Source: Ascidiaceihabitans sp029251465 (GTDB lineage: Bacteria; Pseudomonadota; Alphaproteobacteria; Rhodobacterales; Rhodobacteraceae). Taken from it: a DNA stretch of 64,000 bases. The notes under the pieces were generated by a model. It was not told the DNA's origin and searched no databases. It saw nothing but the letters and a program-made list of their open reading frames with translations. The stretch lies in the NCBI RefSeq assembly GCF_042932805.1, contig NZ_CP170633.1:1922001-1986000 (forward strand), given 5' to 3'. Every line of letters starts with the position of its first letter. Positions within the stretch are counted from its first letter, which is position 1. Shown one piece after another: positions 16,798-25,265 of the stretch. The translations under genes and the position numbers were made by a program.

Positions 16798-17362
16798 AGG
16801 AAAACCCCCTAGGTTCCACTGCGCTCTTGGCCTTTTGGGTGCTGGGCAACCATAGGTCAGAGTGATAGTCAGGGACCGCAGCTTTGTTGTTGCAGCCTTG
16901 CGAGGGTCGTTATCTGCCAGGATTGCACCCTCGCTTGGCATTGAAGTGCCCCGAGCGGGACACTCGAAAACTTCGATTTATTGCGCGCGAAACGAAAGCT
17001 GTCGGCGGGTGTCGCGATGGTGAAAAACACGGTTGTGCTGATTTTTTCATCGCTGATCCAAGGGTTGCCCAAAACAACCGCACAGAAATATTTCTGCGCG
17101 CGCAAGATTGCGCCGATGGTCTGGTCGGTTCGGATTAAAGGTGGACCGGTTTGGTTCAATCGCGTTTCATCGTGACAGCTTGGTCAAGCAGTTGAAAATA
17201 GGGAGTTATCTGATTGGAACCGGACATGGCTTGCGATCCCGAGGACATATCCCATTTCGATCTTGGGTCCGGTGTTTCGCGCTGGCTTGTCATTGATTTC
17301 ATGCGCTTTGCACGCCATGCCCACTGTCACACGCCCTGCCCGACACCTAAAACTGTGCGCGC
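16798..17362. other. non-coding region upstream of urtA
   Basis: About 565 bases with only weak, overlapping short ORFs that lack a ribosome binding site or family resemblance. It must hold the urtA promoter on the minus strand. Visible elements are an imperfect dyad AGTGCCCCG / CGGGACACT (16945-16964), an adjoining TCGAA / TTCGA dyad (16964-16976), and a perfect 12-base palindrome AGAAATATTTCT near 17085. I could not find a convincing sigma-54 site, although urea uptake is often NtrC-dependent. Confidence 0.6.
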
Positions 17363-17421
17363 TTTAATTTCCGACTAAATTTGTCAGGTTGACAATTCTT
17401 ATGGTTTTAGTCAGAATTAAA
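17363..17421 (+). promoter_or_regulatory. operator cluster ahead of the hemP operon
   Basis: Three nested symmetric elements lie here. Outer arms resembling TTTAATTTCCGACTAAA (17363-17379) and TTTAGTCAGAATTAAA (17406-17421) are imperfect inverted repeats. A central perfect dyad TTGTCA-GGT-TGACAA (17381-17395) overlaps the promoter -35. HemP genes in alphaproteobacteria are controlled by iron regulators such as Irr, RirA or IscR, so these are plausible sites, but I cannot assign the protein. Confidence 0.55.
17389..17417 (+). promoter_or_regulatory. candidate sigma-70 promoter of the hemP operon
   Basis: A perfect -35 TTGACA (17389-17394), 17-base spacer, and -10 CAGAAT (17412-17417, 4 of 6). 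It is about 70 bases upstream of the first ORF and is embedded in the dyads described at 17363-17421, which is the arrangement expected for repression by an iron-sensing regulator. Confidence 0.6.
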
Positions 17422-17489
17422 TCTCGTCAAGCCACCCCGAATCTTACGCAGGGCAAGCCCGACACGTGGAACATGTGAGGACTTCCCGA

Positions 17490-17657
17490 ATGCAAGATTC
17501 TGACAAGACATCAAAGCGGCCAAAAGCCGATTACCGCACGGCCCCCTGTACACACGCGCTGGCGCTTGACCTACTGGCATCAGAAGCAAACCCCGAAGGG
17601 TTATGTGTGGAATGGGTGCTTGAACGCGCTCAAACAGTCGAAAGGCATGCATCATGA
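17490..17657 (+). CDS. small unrecognised ORF translationally coupled to hemP
   Basis: A 55-residue ORF beginning MQDSDKTSKRPKADY. It has TGAGGA 8 bases before its ATG, an excellent ribosome binding site, and its TGA stop overlaps the hemP ATG in ATGA (17654-17657). The product has two Cys (PCTH and GLCVEW) and no membrane segment or signal peptide. I recognise no family. The site and overlap argue that it is translated, either as a small iron-response protein or as a leader coupling translation of hemP. Base composition gives no strong extra evidence. Confidence 0.5.
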   Translation: MQDSDKTSKRPKADYRTAPCTHALALDLLASEANPEGLCVEWVLERAQTVERHAS

Positions 17658-17833
17658 GCTTTCACACCGCACGCCCGAAAATGGTGTCAGAGACGGTGCC
17701 ACAAACCAATGTTTTGCCCACTTATTTGGCCAAAGACCTGACGGATGGCGGCGATCTTGCCCGTATCGTTCTGGACGAGCAAACCTACACCCTGCGCATC
17801 ACGCGGGCCGGCAAATTGATCCTGACAAAATGA
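17654..17833 (+). CDS. hemP: hemin uptake protein HemP
   Basis: A 59-residue protein beginning MSFHTARPKMVSE, with the HemP hallmark at the C-terminus: ARIVLDEQTYTLRITRAGKL followed by ILTK (residues about 36-59). HemP proteins are small, iron-regulated factors linked to haem uptake; in some species they activate haem receptor expression. The start ATG overlaps the preceding small ORF and its TGA stop overlaps the ATG of the next gene (17830-17833). No TonB receptor or haem ABC transporter lies nearby, so it acts on genes elsewhere. Confidence 0.85.
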   Translation: MSFHTARPKMVSETVPQTNVLPTYLAKDLTDGGDLARIVLDEQTYTLRITRAGKLILTK

Positions 17834-18321
17834 CCGATGCACAGTCAAAACGCGGCGGTGCAGCTGTTGGTTTCATCACCGATCTGGACGGGCTTCAGGC
17901 TGCAACGGTGATTTACTTGCGCATGTGGAACAATGGGCCGGATGGTCAAACCAACGTCTGGAACGACTTTGCGTCAGGCCTTGGGGTGGTTCAGGGCAAA
18001 AAGGCGCTGCAATCCTTCGAAGACTTATGCCGGTTTTGCACCGACCATGGACGCAGGCCGCTAATGCGCCATGGGATCGATTGCAAATGCCTTGGCTCGG
18101 ACGAAGCCTGTTTCGCGAATTTCATCGCAACAGCGGCCACAGGCGAGCGTGAAGACGCGCTGTTGATCGCGACACTGTTGGTGCGTCCTGATGTGGCCCC
18201 GTTGATTGTGGCCCTTGCCACTGATTTCGGGCTGGCGTTGAAGCGGATGAACCTATGCGCCCCTAAGGATTTAGGTCTAGCGGTTGCCCCGACGCGCCCG
18301 GCGAACACGACCCTTCACTAA
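17830..18321 (+). CDS. hypothetical protein co-translated with hemP
   Basis: A 163-residue soluble protein starting MTDAQSKRGGAAVGF, coupled to hemP by an ATGA overlap. It is mostly helical and carries seven tightly placed polar/Cys positions, including FCTDHGRR, HGIDCKCLGSDEACF and NLCAPK, that could bind metal or haem. The middle Cys cluster C-x-C-x5-C is the most striking feature. I do not know a named family. The operon suggests a role in iron or haem handling. An upstream in-frame extension from 17566 overlaps hemP entirely and is rejected as the start. Confidence 0.75.
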   Translation: MTDAQSKRGGAAVGFITDLDGLQAATVIYLRMWNNGPDGQTNVWNDFASGLGVVQGKKALQSFEDLCRFCTDHGRRPLMRHGIDCKCLGSDEACFANFIATAATGEREDALLIATLLVRPDVAPLIVALATDFGLALKRMNLCAPKDLGLAVAPTRPANTTLH

Positions 18322-18343
18322 AGGGGCGGCCACCCCCCTGTTT

Positions 18344-18377
18344 TGGAACCAAACCATACGAAATATGGTTGGTTCCA
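18344..18377. promoter_or_regulatory. 34-bp dyad between hemP operon and LysR gene
   Basis: Outer arms TGGAACCAA and TTGGTTCCA with inner CCATA / TATGG, one unpaired A and a CGAAA loop. It is 23 bases after a stop codon and 105 bases before the LysR gene. No T tract follows, so it could be an operator for the LysR protein or an mRNA 3' end. A second, weaker AT-rich dyad is at 18410-18429. Confidence 0.5.
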
Positions 18378-18482
18378 TCAGAAAAACTATCGCTCGCCCG
18401 CCCAAGCCCATTGATTTTTAAAATCCAATGCGCGTATTCCGAGATGAATTGATACAATTTGTTTCGTAATGAGGGTAATTTG

Positions 18483-19382
18483 ATGAAGCTGAGCCTAAAA
18501 CAGCTCCAGGCGTTCTTGTGGGTGGCCGACCTTGGCAGTTTTCGCAAAGCCGCCGACCGGTTGAACACCACGCAGCCGAATATCTCGTCACGGATATCGC
18601 TGTTAGAAGCGCAGCTGAACACGTCGCTGATGGACCGTGATGCCGGGTCAGTTCGATTGACGCCAAAGGGGCTGCAATTGTTGGATCACACGCGCAAAGT
18701 CCTGCGCGCGGTGGATGATTTGGTTGATGCATCCGGCGAAACCGATCTGATTGACGGCACCCTGCGTCTTGGCGTTACCGAAATGATTGTGCACACATGG
18801 CTTAGCCAGTTCCTGAAGGTGCTCAGCGACACTTACCCCAAATTGCACGTCGAACTGACCGTCGATCTGTCTGTGAACCTAGAGGCGGAATTGGCCGCGC
18901 GTAGCATTGATCTGGCGCTGCAAAACGGCCCCTTTAACCGGCATGTCACGGGCGAGCACGCGTTGGGCAATTATCCTCTGGTTTGGGTGGCCTCGCGCAC
19001 TTTGGGGCTGCACGACATCGACACACCCGGCGTCGAGCATTTGGCCAAACACCCGATCCTGACCCATGCCCGCGACACGCAATTGTTTTTCGAAACCTCG
19101 ACGCATTTTGATCAACACAAAGGGATAAACGCGCGCCTTGTCCCCTCTAGCAATCTGGCCGCCTGTTTGCACATGACGCTGAATGCGATGGGCGTGGCCA
19201 CCCTGCCCGCTGCGATGGTGGCTTTGGAATTGGCAAAAGGTGATCTGGTGCAAATCGACTACAACTGGCATCCAAAGCCGCTTGAATTTTACGCCCGTTT
19301 TGATGCCGCACGTGCACCGCTGTATGTACAAGACGCCGCCCAAATTGCCCGATCGATTGCGCAATCGTTTGCCACAGCTTAG
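18483..19382 (+). CDS. LysR-family transcriptional regulator
   Basis: A 299-residue regulator. Residues 1-60 are the winged helix-turn-helix (LKQLQAFLWVADLGSFRKAA, then TTQPNISSRISLLE), and about 88-295 the periplasmic-binding-protein-like effector domain. The ATG at 18483 follows GAGGG at good distance; a TTG eight codons upstream is less likely. It reads in the same direction as the hydantoinase operon that starts 120 bases later, so it is probably its regulator. The effector is unknown and would be the operon's substrate or an intermediate. Confidence 0.93.
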   Translation: MKLSLKQLQAFLWVADLGSFRKAADRLNTTQPNISSRISLLEAQLNTSLMDRDAGSVRLTPKGLQLLDHTRKVLRAVDDLVDASGETDLIDGTLRLGVTEMIVHTWLSQFLKVLSDTYPKLHVELTVDLSVNLEAELAARSIDLALQNGPFNRHVTGEHALGNYPLVWVASRTLGLHDIDTPGVEHLAKHPILTHARDTQLFFETSTHFDQHKGINARLVPSSNLAACLHMTLNAMGVATLPAAMVALELAKGDLVQIDYNWHPKPLEFYARFDAARAPLYVQDAAQIARSIAQSFATA

Positions 19383-19502
19383 CGCGCCGCGATCAATCAA
19401 TTAAATTTATCCTATTCATCGAATTTAAAAATTTGCCCTGATCCAACATCAGGCATTAGGCTGATCCCAAAGACACATTCTTTTTAGGGATATGCGATCA
19501 GC

Positions 19503-21590
19503 ATGGGCAAAGATTCAATTCGTATGGGCGTTGATATCGGCGGCACGTTCACCGACGTGGTGCTCGAGGTCGACGGAGCCACGTTTTCAACCAAGGTTCT
19601 GACAACCTACATCGCGCCCGAAAACGCGATCATTGATGGCATGCATCAAGTCTGCGCCAAAGCTGGCGTGACACCCAACGACGTGGGCCAGATCATTCAC
19701 GGCACGACGTTGGCCACCAATGCGCTGATCGAACGGCGTGGTGCCAAGACGGCCCTGATTACCACCAACGGTTTTCGTGATGTCATCGAAATGCGCACCG
19801 AAAGCAGGTTTGAGCAATACGACCTGAACCTTGAACTGCCCGAGCCACTGCTACCCCGCCAAAGCCGTTTCACGGTGACCGAACGCATGGATGCCACCGG
19901 CGCTGTGCTGATTGCGCTGGACCGGTCCGAGGTCGAAACCTTGGTCGATCAAATCGCCGCGGCAGGCTATCAAAGCATCGCGGTCGGGCTGATCCATTCC
20001 TACTTGAACCCCGCCCACGAACAAATGGTGCGCGATGTGATCGAGGCCAAGATGCCGGATGCGATGGTGTCCCTGTCGTGCGAAGTGTCGCCGCAGATGC
20101 GCGAATATGAACGCTTCAACACCGTTGTTGCGAACGCCTACATCAAGCCGTTGATGAAGTCCTATCTGGGGCGCCTCAAGGGCCGGCTCGAGGACGAAGG
20201 CGCGACCTGCTCTGTGTTTTTGATGCACTCGGGCGGCGGCATTATTTCGATCGAAAGTGCGGCGGATTTCCCCGTTCGGTTGGTCGAATCCGGTCCTGCG
20301 GGCGGTGCGGTTTTTGCCGCCAACATCGCGGCGCGCTACGGTCTTGATAAAGTTCTAAGCTTTGACATGGGCGGCACCACCGCCAAAATTTGCCTGATCA
20401 AAAACCAGACTCCAAAAACGTCGCGCGTGTTCGAAGTGGCGCGCACCTATCGTTTCAAAAAAGGCTCTGGCATGCCCATCTCGATCCCTGTGATTGACAT
20501 GGTTGAAATCGGCGCAGGCGGTGGATCGCTCGCGCATGTCGATGCCATGCGCCAAATCCGCGTGGGACCAGAAAGTGCCGGATCAGAACCCGGCCCTGCC
20601 TGTTATGGTCGTGGTGGCGAAAAGCCCGCAGTCACGGACGCCGATCTGGTTTTGGGAAAACTGGACCCCGACAATTTCGCCGGTGGTTCGATCCAGTTGC
20701 ACGAAAAAGACAGCCGCGCGGCACTCGAAAATGTGCTTGGCAAAACGCTGGACATGGACGCACGCACGGCGGCGTTTGGTTTGGCCGAAGTTGTCGATGA
20801 AAACATGGCCAACGCCGCACGCGTCCATGCGGTTGAAAACGGCGAGGACCTGTCCAACTACACCATGATCGCCTTTGGCGGCGCGGCCCCCCTGCACGCC
20901 GCGCGCCTGTGTGAAAAGCTGGGTATTGATCGCTGCCTGATCCCGCCAGGTGCCGGTGTTGGCTCTGCCATCGGATTTCTGCGCGCGCCGTTCAGCTTTG
21001 AGGCGAACCGTTCTGCCTACATGACCCTTGGCTCGTTTGACACAGGCGCGATCACAACCCTGCTCAGCGATCTTCAGCAGGAATCAACGGCCTTTGTGCG
21101 CAATTGCGATGCCACCTGCGAGATCTTGTCAGAGTTCAAAGTCTACATGCGCTACACCGGTCAAGGCTGGGAAATCCCGATCATCTTGACCCAAGACCAG
21201 GCGATGAACCCCGACGCGGCCACGTTCCTGAAACTGTTCGAGGCGGATTACGCCAAGTTATTCGGCCGCACCGTTGAGGGCCTTGATATTGAAATCACCG
21301 TCTGGTCGGTCAACGCCACAACCCCACCAGAACAGGTCGCCCGTGTCGCACAAAACAGCGACAGCAGCGTTGCGGTGATTGACGGCAAATGCAGCTTTTT
21401 TGATGCCGCAAAGGCCGAATTTGTGTCCGCCTATCGCCATGATCGCGTCAACATGAAACCCGGATCAACAGCCGCAGGCCCCATCATCATCACCGAAGAC
21501 GAGACAACAATTATTGTGCCCAGCAGCCGCAACACGCTGTGCCAACCCGACGGCTGCATCGACATGACCGCCAAAAAGGAAACGCCATGA
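19503..21590 (+). CDS. hyuA: hydantoinase/oxoprolinase subunit A
   Basis: A 695-residue ATP-dependent amidohydrolase subunit. It opens with MGVDIGGTFTDVVLE, the sugar-kinase-like phosphate-binding strand, has the second one at SFDMGGTTAKIC (about residues 287-298), and includes the family phrases RVGPESAGSEPGPACYGRGG and AFGGAAPLHAARL. With subunit B it cleaves cyclic amides such as hydantoins, N-methylhydantoin or 5-oxoproline with ATP. The exact substrate cannot be read from sequence. It starts a seven-gene chain of overlapping genes under the LysR gene. Confidence 0.93.
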   Translation: MGKDSIRMGVDIGGTFTDVVLEVDGATFSTKVLTTYIAPENAIIDGMHQVCAKAGVTPNDVGQIIHGTTLATNALIERRGAKTALITTNGFRDVIEMRTESRFEQYDLNLELPEPLLPRQSRFTVTERMDATGAVLIALDRSEVETLVDQIAAAGYQSIAVGLIHSYLNPAHEQMVRDVIEAKMPDAMVSLSCEVSPQMREYERFNTVVANAYIKPLMKSYLGRLKGRLEDEGATCSVFLMHSGGGIISIESAADFPVRLVESGPAGGAVFAANIAARYGLDKVLSFDMGGTTAKICLIKNQTPKTSRVFEVARTYRFKKGSGMPISIPVIDMVEIGAGGGSLAHVDAMRQIRVGPESAGSEPGPACYGRGGEKPAVTDADLVLGKLDPDNFAGGSIQLHEKDSRAALENVLGKTLDMDARTAAFGLAEVVDENMANAARVHAVENGEDLSNYTMIAFGGAAPLHAARLCEKLGIDRCLIPPGAGVGSAIGFLRAPFSFEANRSAYMTLGSFDTGAITTLLSDLQQESTAFVRNCDATCEILSEFKVYMRYTGQGWEIPIILTQDQAMNPDAATFLKLFEADYAKLFGRTVEGLDIEITVWSVNATTPPEQVARVAQNSDSSVAVIDGKCSFFDAAKAEFVSAYRHDRVNMKPGSTAAGPIIITEDETTIIVPSSRNTLCQPDGCIDMTAKKETP

Positions 21591-23290
21591 CACACTCAAA
21601 CGTCGCCTACCAAGTCATGTGGAACCGGTTGATTTCGGTCGTCGAAGAACAGGCCCAAGCCCTTGTGCGAACAGCGTTTTCTACGTCTGTGCGCGAGGCA
21701 GGTGATCTATCCGCGGGCGTTTATGACACGGATGGCCAAATGCTGGCCCAAGCTGTCACAGGTACGCCGGGACACGTCAATGCGATGGCGGACGCGGTTG
21801 GGCATTTCATCCGCCGGATCGGGCGCGGCAACATCTTTGAGGGCGACGTGTACATCACCAACGACCCTTGGGAGGGCACCGGCCACTTGCACGACATCAC
21901 CGTTGTCACGCCGTCGTTTCACAAGGGCGCGCTGGCGGGGTTCTTTGCCTGCACAGCCCATATTGTCGACATCGGCGGGCGCGGTTTTGGTGCGGATGCG
22001 GCCAGCGTCTATGAGGAAGGTTTGTACATTCCGATCATGAAACTGGCAGAGCGCGGCGCGGTTGATCAAACGTTGATCCGCATCGTGCGCGGCAATGTGC
22101 GTGAACCTGATCAATTGGTCGGCGACATCTACGCGTTGACCACCTGCAATGAAATCGGTCACCGCCGCCTGATCGAAATGATGGAGGAATTCGCGCTTGA
22201 TGACCTGAACGGCATCGGCGATTTCATCCTCGAAAATTCGCGCCGCGCCACGCTGGAGCGGATCAATGCGCTGACACCCGGCCAAGCGACCGGCGAAATG
22301 ACCGTCGATGGCTTTGCCGCCCCGATCACTTTGAAGGTCAAGCTGAGCATCGAAAAAGACCGCATCCTGTCGGATTTCGCAGGCTCTTCGGGTCTCGACA
22401 AAAAGGGCATCAACTGCCCGCTGGTCTACGCCAAAGCCTACGCGTGCTACGCTTTAAAATGTGCGATCGCGCCAGAAATTCCGAACAACGCGGCATCGCT
22501 GGCACCGTTTGAAATCAGCGCGCCGGAAAACACAATCGTCAACGCATTGCACCCGGCCCCTGTGGCGTTGCGCCATATCGTGGGCCACTTTGTGCCTGAC
22601 ACGATCTATGCAGCGCTCGACAAATTACTGCCCAACACGGTCCCTGCCGAAGGGGCTGGCTGCTTGTGCAACTTTCAGGTGTCATTGCGACCGCGCACCG
22701 ATGCCCCTGCCCCGCCAAATGCGCGCCGCGCCGAGGTTTTGACGTTCAATTCGGGCGGCGCAGGGGCCCGCCCCGCTGTTGACGGGCTGAATGCGACGGC
22801 CTTTCCATCAGGCGTGATGACCATGCCAATCGAGGCCACAGAACACACCGGTCCCGTCATCATCTGGCGCAAAGAACTGCGCCCTGACAGCGGTGGTGCC
22901 GGCCAATTCCGAGGCGGATTGGGCCAGTACATGGAGGTCGGCGCCCGCGAAGGTCATGAATTTGATTTCCAAGCGATGTTTGACCGTGTCGATCACCCTG
23001 CCCGCGGCCGCATGGGCGGTCAAAATGGCGCACCCACAACCATCGCCCAGGACGATGGCCACGAAATGCAGGGCAAAGGCAAACAGTTCGTCGCACACGG
23101 ACGACGTGTCATGCTCGCCTTTCCGGGCGGTGCTGGCTACGGCGACCCTGCCTTGCGCGATCCCGAGCTGGTAAAACGGGATTTGGCGCGCGGTTATATC
23201 TCTGCCAAGGTCGCAAAAGATGACTACGGCCTGACCGATGCAACAATCAAAAACGTGCTGGACGCAGTGCAAAACGGGGAGAACGTCTGA
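21587..23290 (+). CDS. hyuB: hydantoinase/oxoprolinase subunit B
   Basis: A 567-residue HyuB family protein. Its metal-site motifs are visible: GTPGHVNAMADAVGHFI, VYITNDPWEGTGHLHDITVV (about residues 86-105) and HIVDIGGRGFG. The C-terminus LAFPGGAGYGDPALRDPE is also typical. The ATG at 21587 overlaps the hyuA stop in ATGA; the ORF's earlier start lies inside hyuA and is rejected. It works with HyuA as a heteromeric enzyme. Confidence 0.93.
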   Translation: MTHSNVAYQVMWNRLISVVEEQAQALVRTAFSTSVREAGDLSAGVYDTDGQMLAQAVTGTPGHVNAMADAVGHFIRRIGRGNIFEGDVYITNDPWEGTGHLHDITVVTPSFHKGALAGFFACTAHIVDIGGRGFGADAASVYEEGLYIPIMKLAERGAVDQTLIRIVRGNVREPDQLVGDIYALTTCNEIGHRRLIEMMEEFALDDLNGIGDFILENSRRATLERINALTPGQATGEMTVDGFAAPITLKVKLSIEKDRILSDFAGSSGLDKKGINCPLVYAKAYACYALKCAIAPEIPNNAASLAPFEISAPENTIVNALHPAPVALRHIVGHFVPDTIYAALDKLLPNTVPAEGAGCLCNFQVSLRPRTDAPAPPNARRAEVLTFNSGGAGARPAVDGLNATAFPSGVMTMPIEATEHTGPVIIWRKELRPDSGGAGQFRGGLGQYMEVGAREGHEFDFQAMFDRVDHPARGRMGGQNGAPTTIAQDDGHEMQGKGKQFVAHGRRVMLAFPGGAGYGDPALRDPELVKRDLARGYISAKVAKDDYGLTDATIKNVLDAVQNGENV

Positions 23291-24492
23291 TGCAGACTCC
23301 AAAACAAACTTCATACGATGTGGTCATCGTCGGCGGCGCAATGTTGGGCTCATCCGTGGCATGGTTCACGGCCTCCAACCCGGATTTTGACGGCAAAATT
23401 CTGGTGGTCGAAAAGGACCCGAGCTACGAATTCACCTCGACCGTGCACACCAATTCCTGCATGCGCCAGCAGTTTTCAAACGAAGTGAACATCCGTGTCA
23501 GCCAGTTTGCCGCCGAGTTCGTCAAGAATTTCCGCGACTTTATGGGCGGTGACGCACGCGTGCCGCAACCCGTGTTGCAAAGCTACGGCTACATGTATCT
23601 GGCCGACAATGACGATTTTGCGCAGACTCTAAAAGAAGCGCAACAGATCCAACAAATCCTTGGCGCGGGCACCAAACACATGAGCCGCGACGAGATCGCC
23701 CGCGATTATCCATTCTACCATCTCGACGACATTGTCGGGGCCAACCACAACCTCAAGGACGAAGGTTATTTCGACGGCAACACCCTGTTTGACTGGTGGA
23801 AACGATCAGCACGCGAGCACGGCGTCGAATACCTGACCAACGAAGTTGTCGCGATGACCAAATCCGCAGACGGCACCCGCGTCCAAAGCGTCACTTTGGC
23901 GTCGGGCGACGTGGTGTCATGCGGCACGGTTGTGAACTGCTCTGGGCCACGCGCCGCACGTACCGCCAAAATGGCGGGCATCGATATTCCCGTGGAACCG
24001 CGCAAGCGCTACACCTTTATCTTTGACGCCGCAGAACCGCTCGATCGTGATCTGCCGCTGACGATTGACCCATCCGGCGTGCACATGCGGTCCGAGGGGA
24101 CGTATTATCTGGCCGGATGCCCACCCGATGATGACCCCGCCGTCGATTTTGATGACTTTGTGCAGGACCATTCCATCTGGGAGGAAAAAGTCTGGCCAAT
24201 CATCGCCACCCGCGTGCCTGCGTTCGAGCGGGTCAAGCTGATCAATTCGTGGGCGGGGCATTATGCATTCAACACGCTTGATCAAAATGCAATCATCGGG
24301 CCGCATACAAAAGTCAGTAACTTTCTGTTTGTGAACGGTTTCTCGGGGCATGGGTTCCAGCAATCGCCTGCCATGGGACGTGGAATTTCCGAACAGATCA
24401 TCTACGGCGAATATCGTGCGCTTGATCTGTCGCCCTTTGGCTATGGCCGCATTGAACGGGGTGAAAAATTCGTTGAAAAGGCTGTGATCTGA
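23290..24492 (+). CDS. FAD-dependent amino acid oxidase-type oxidoreductase (DAO/FOXRED1-like)
   Basis: A 400-residue protein with the N-terminal dinucleotide fold DVVIVGGAMLGSSVAWFTA (about 9-27) and C-terminal SWAGHYAFNTLDQNAIIGP and GFSGHGFQQSPAMGRGIS, the pattern of the DAO superfamily and particularly FOXRED1-like members. Relatives oxidise secondary or D-amino acids (sarcosine, D-amino acids) to imines. Its ATG overlaps the hyuB stop (TGATG). In the operon it could oxidise the N-substituted amino acid freed by the hydantoinase. Substrate is inferred only. Confidence 0.88.
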   Translation: MQTPKQTSYDVVIVGGAMLGSSVAWFTASNPDFDGKILVVEKDPSYEFTSTVHTNSCMRQQFSNEVNIRVSQFAAEFVKNFRDFMGGDARVPQPVLQSYGYMYLADNDDFAQTLKEAQQIQQILGAGTKHMSRDEIARDYPFYHLDDIVGANHNLKDEGYFDGNTLFDWWKRSAREHGVEYLTNEVVAMTKSADGTRVQSVTLASGDVVSCGTVVNCSGPRAARTAKMAGIDIPVEPRKRYTFIFDAAEPLDRDLPLTIDPSGVHMRSEGTYYLAGCPPDDDPAVDFDDFVQDHSIWEEKVWPIIATRVPAFERVKLINSWAGHYAFNTLDQNAIIGPHTKVSNFLFVNGFSGHGFQQSPAMGRGISEQIIYGEYRALDLSPFGYGRIERGEKFVEKAVI

Positions 24493-25265
24493 TGCAGCTT
24501 AAGCCAAACCCGTTCACCCACGCGATCGCAAAAGGCACCAAACAGATCGGGCTGTGGTGCAGCCTGTCGTCCAACTTTGCCGCCGAAGTCGTCGCCCCGA
24601 CAGGCTACGACTGGGTGCTGGTCGACATGGAACATTCGCCCAATGATCTGAATTCGGTCATGGCGCAATTGCAGGTGTTTGCCGACAGCGACACCACGGC
24701 GATTGTGCGCCCCGATTGGAACGATACCGTCGCGATCAAACGCTTGTTGGACGCGGGCGCACAGGGCCTGCTGATCCCGATGGTTCAATCGGTTGAAGAG
24801 GCCGAAAAAGCCGTCGCGGCCACCCGCTATCCGCCCCACGGTGTGCGCGGTGTTTCAGGATCGACACGGGCCAATAAATTCGGGCGGGTGACGGATTATT
24901 TTGCGAAAATTCAGGCAGAAACCACCCTGATTTTGCAGCTAGAAACCCAAGCCGCTGTCGCACAAGCCGTTGAGATCGGAACCATCGACGGTGTCTCTGG
25001 TATCTTTTTTGGCCCCGCAGATATCGCGGCTGACATGGGGCTGTTGGGCAAACCGATGGACGCCGCCGTTTGGGATTTGATCATGCCTGCTGCGCGCGCG
25101 TTGATGGCCCAAGGCGTGCCCGTTGGCACCTTGGTCATGGACCCGGTTTTTGCCGCAAAACTGCTGAACGAAGGTTTCACATTTGTGGCCTGCGGGTCGG
25201 ACACAGGCTTGCTCGCCAAAGCCTCGGACGCTCTGTACGCGCAAGTCAAAGGCGACATCGCGTGA
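24492..25265 (+). CDS. HpaI/HpcH-family class II aldolase
   Basis: A 257-residue class II pyruvate aldolase. Catalytic and metal residues are all present: His48 in VDMEHSP, Arg73 in IVRPDW, Glu151 in LQLETQAA and Asp177 in FFGPADIAADMG. Relatives cleave 4-hydroxy-2-oxo acids (HpaI), 2-dehydro-3-deoxyglucarate (GarL) or 2-keto-3-deoxyrhamnonate to pyruvate plus an aldehyde. The ATG overlaps the stop of the FAD protein (TGATG). It probably carries out the carbon-cleaving step of the operon pathway. Confidence 0.92.
   Translation: MQLKPNPFTHAIAKGTKQIGLWCSLSSNFAAEVVAPTGYDWVLVDMEHSPNDLNSVMAQLQVFADSDTTAIVRPDWNDTVAIKRLLDAGAQGLLIPMVQSVEEAEKAVAATRYPPHGVRGVSGSTRANKFGRVTDYFAKIQAETTLILQLETQAAVAQAVEIGTIDGVSGIFFGPADIAADMGLLGKPMDAAVWDLIMPAARALMAQGVPVGTLVMDPVFAAKLLNEGFTFVACGSDTGLLAKASDALYAQVKGDIA

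Noticed and set aside
16930..16965. A possible sigma-54 promoter for urtA (GG and GC dinucleotides ten bases apart on the minus strand).
   Set aside because: The surrounding bases do not match TGGCAC-N5-TTGC well enough, and the match depends on shifting the GG position.
16869..17296. Several short ORFs on both strands upstream of urtA.
   Set aside because: They overlap each other, lack ribosome binding sites and show no family resemblance; the region looks regulatory.
17566..18321. A 251-codon ORF that could be read as one long gene.
   Set aside because: Its first 264 bases overlap hemP and the small ORF in other frames; the part after 17830 starts with an ATG overlapping the hemP stop and is the real gene.
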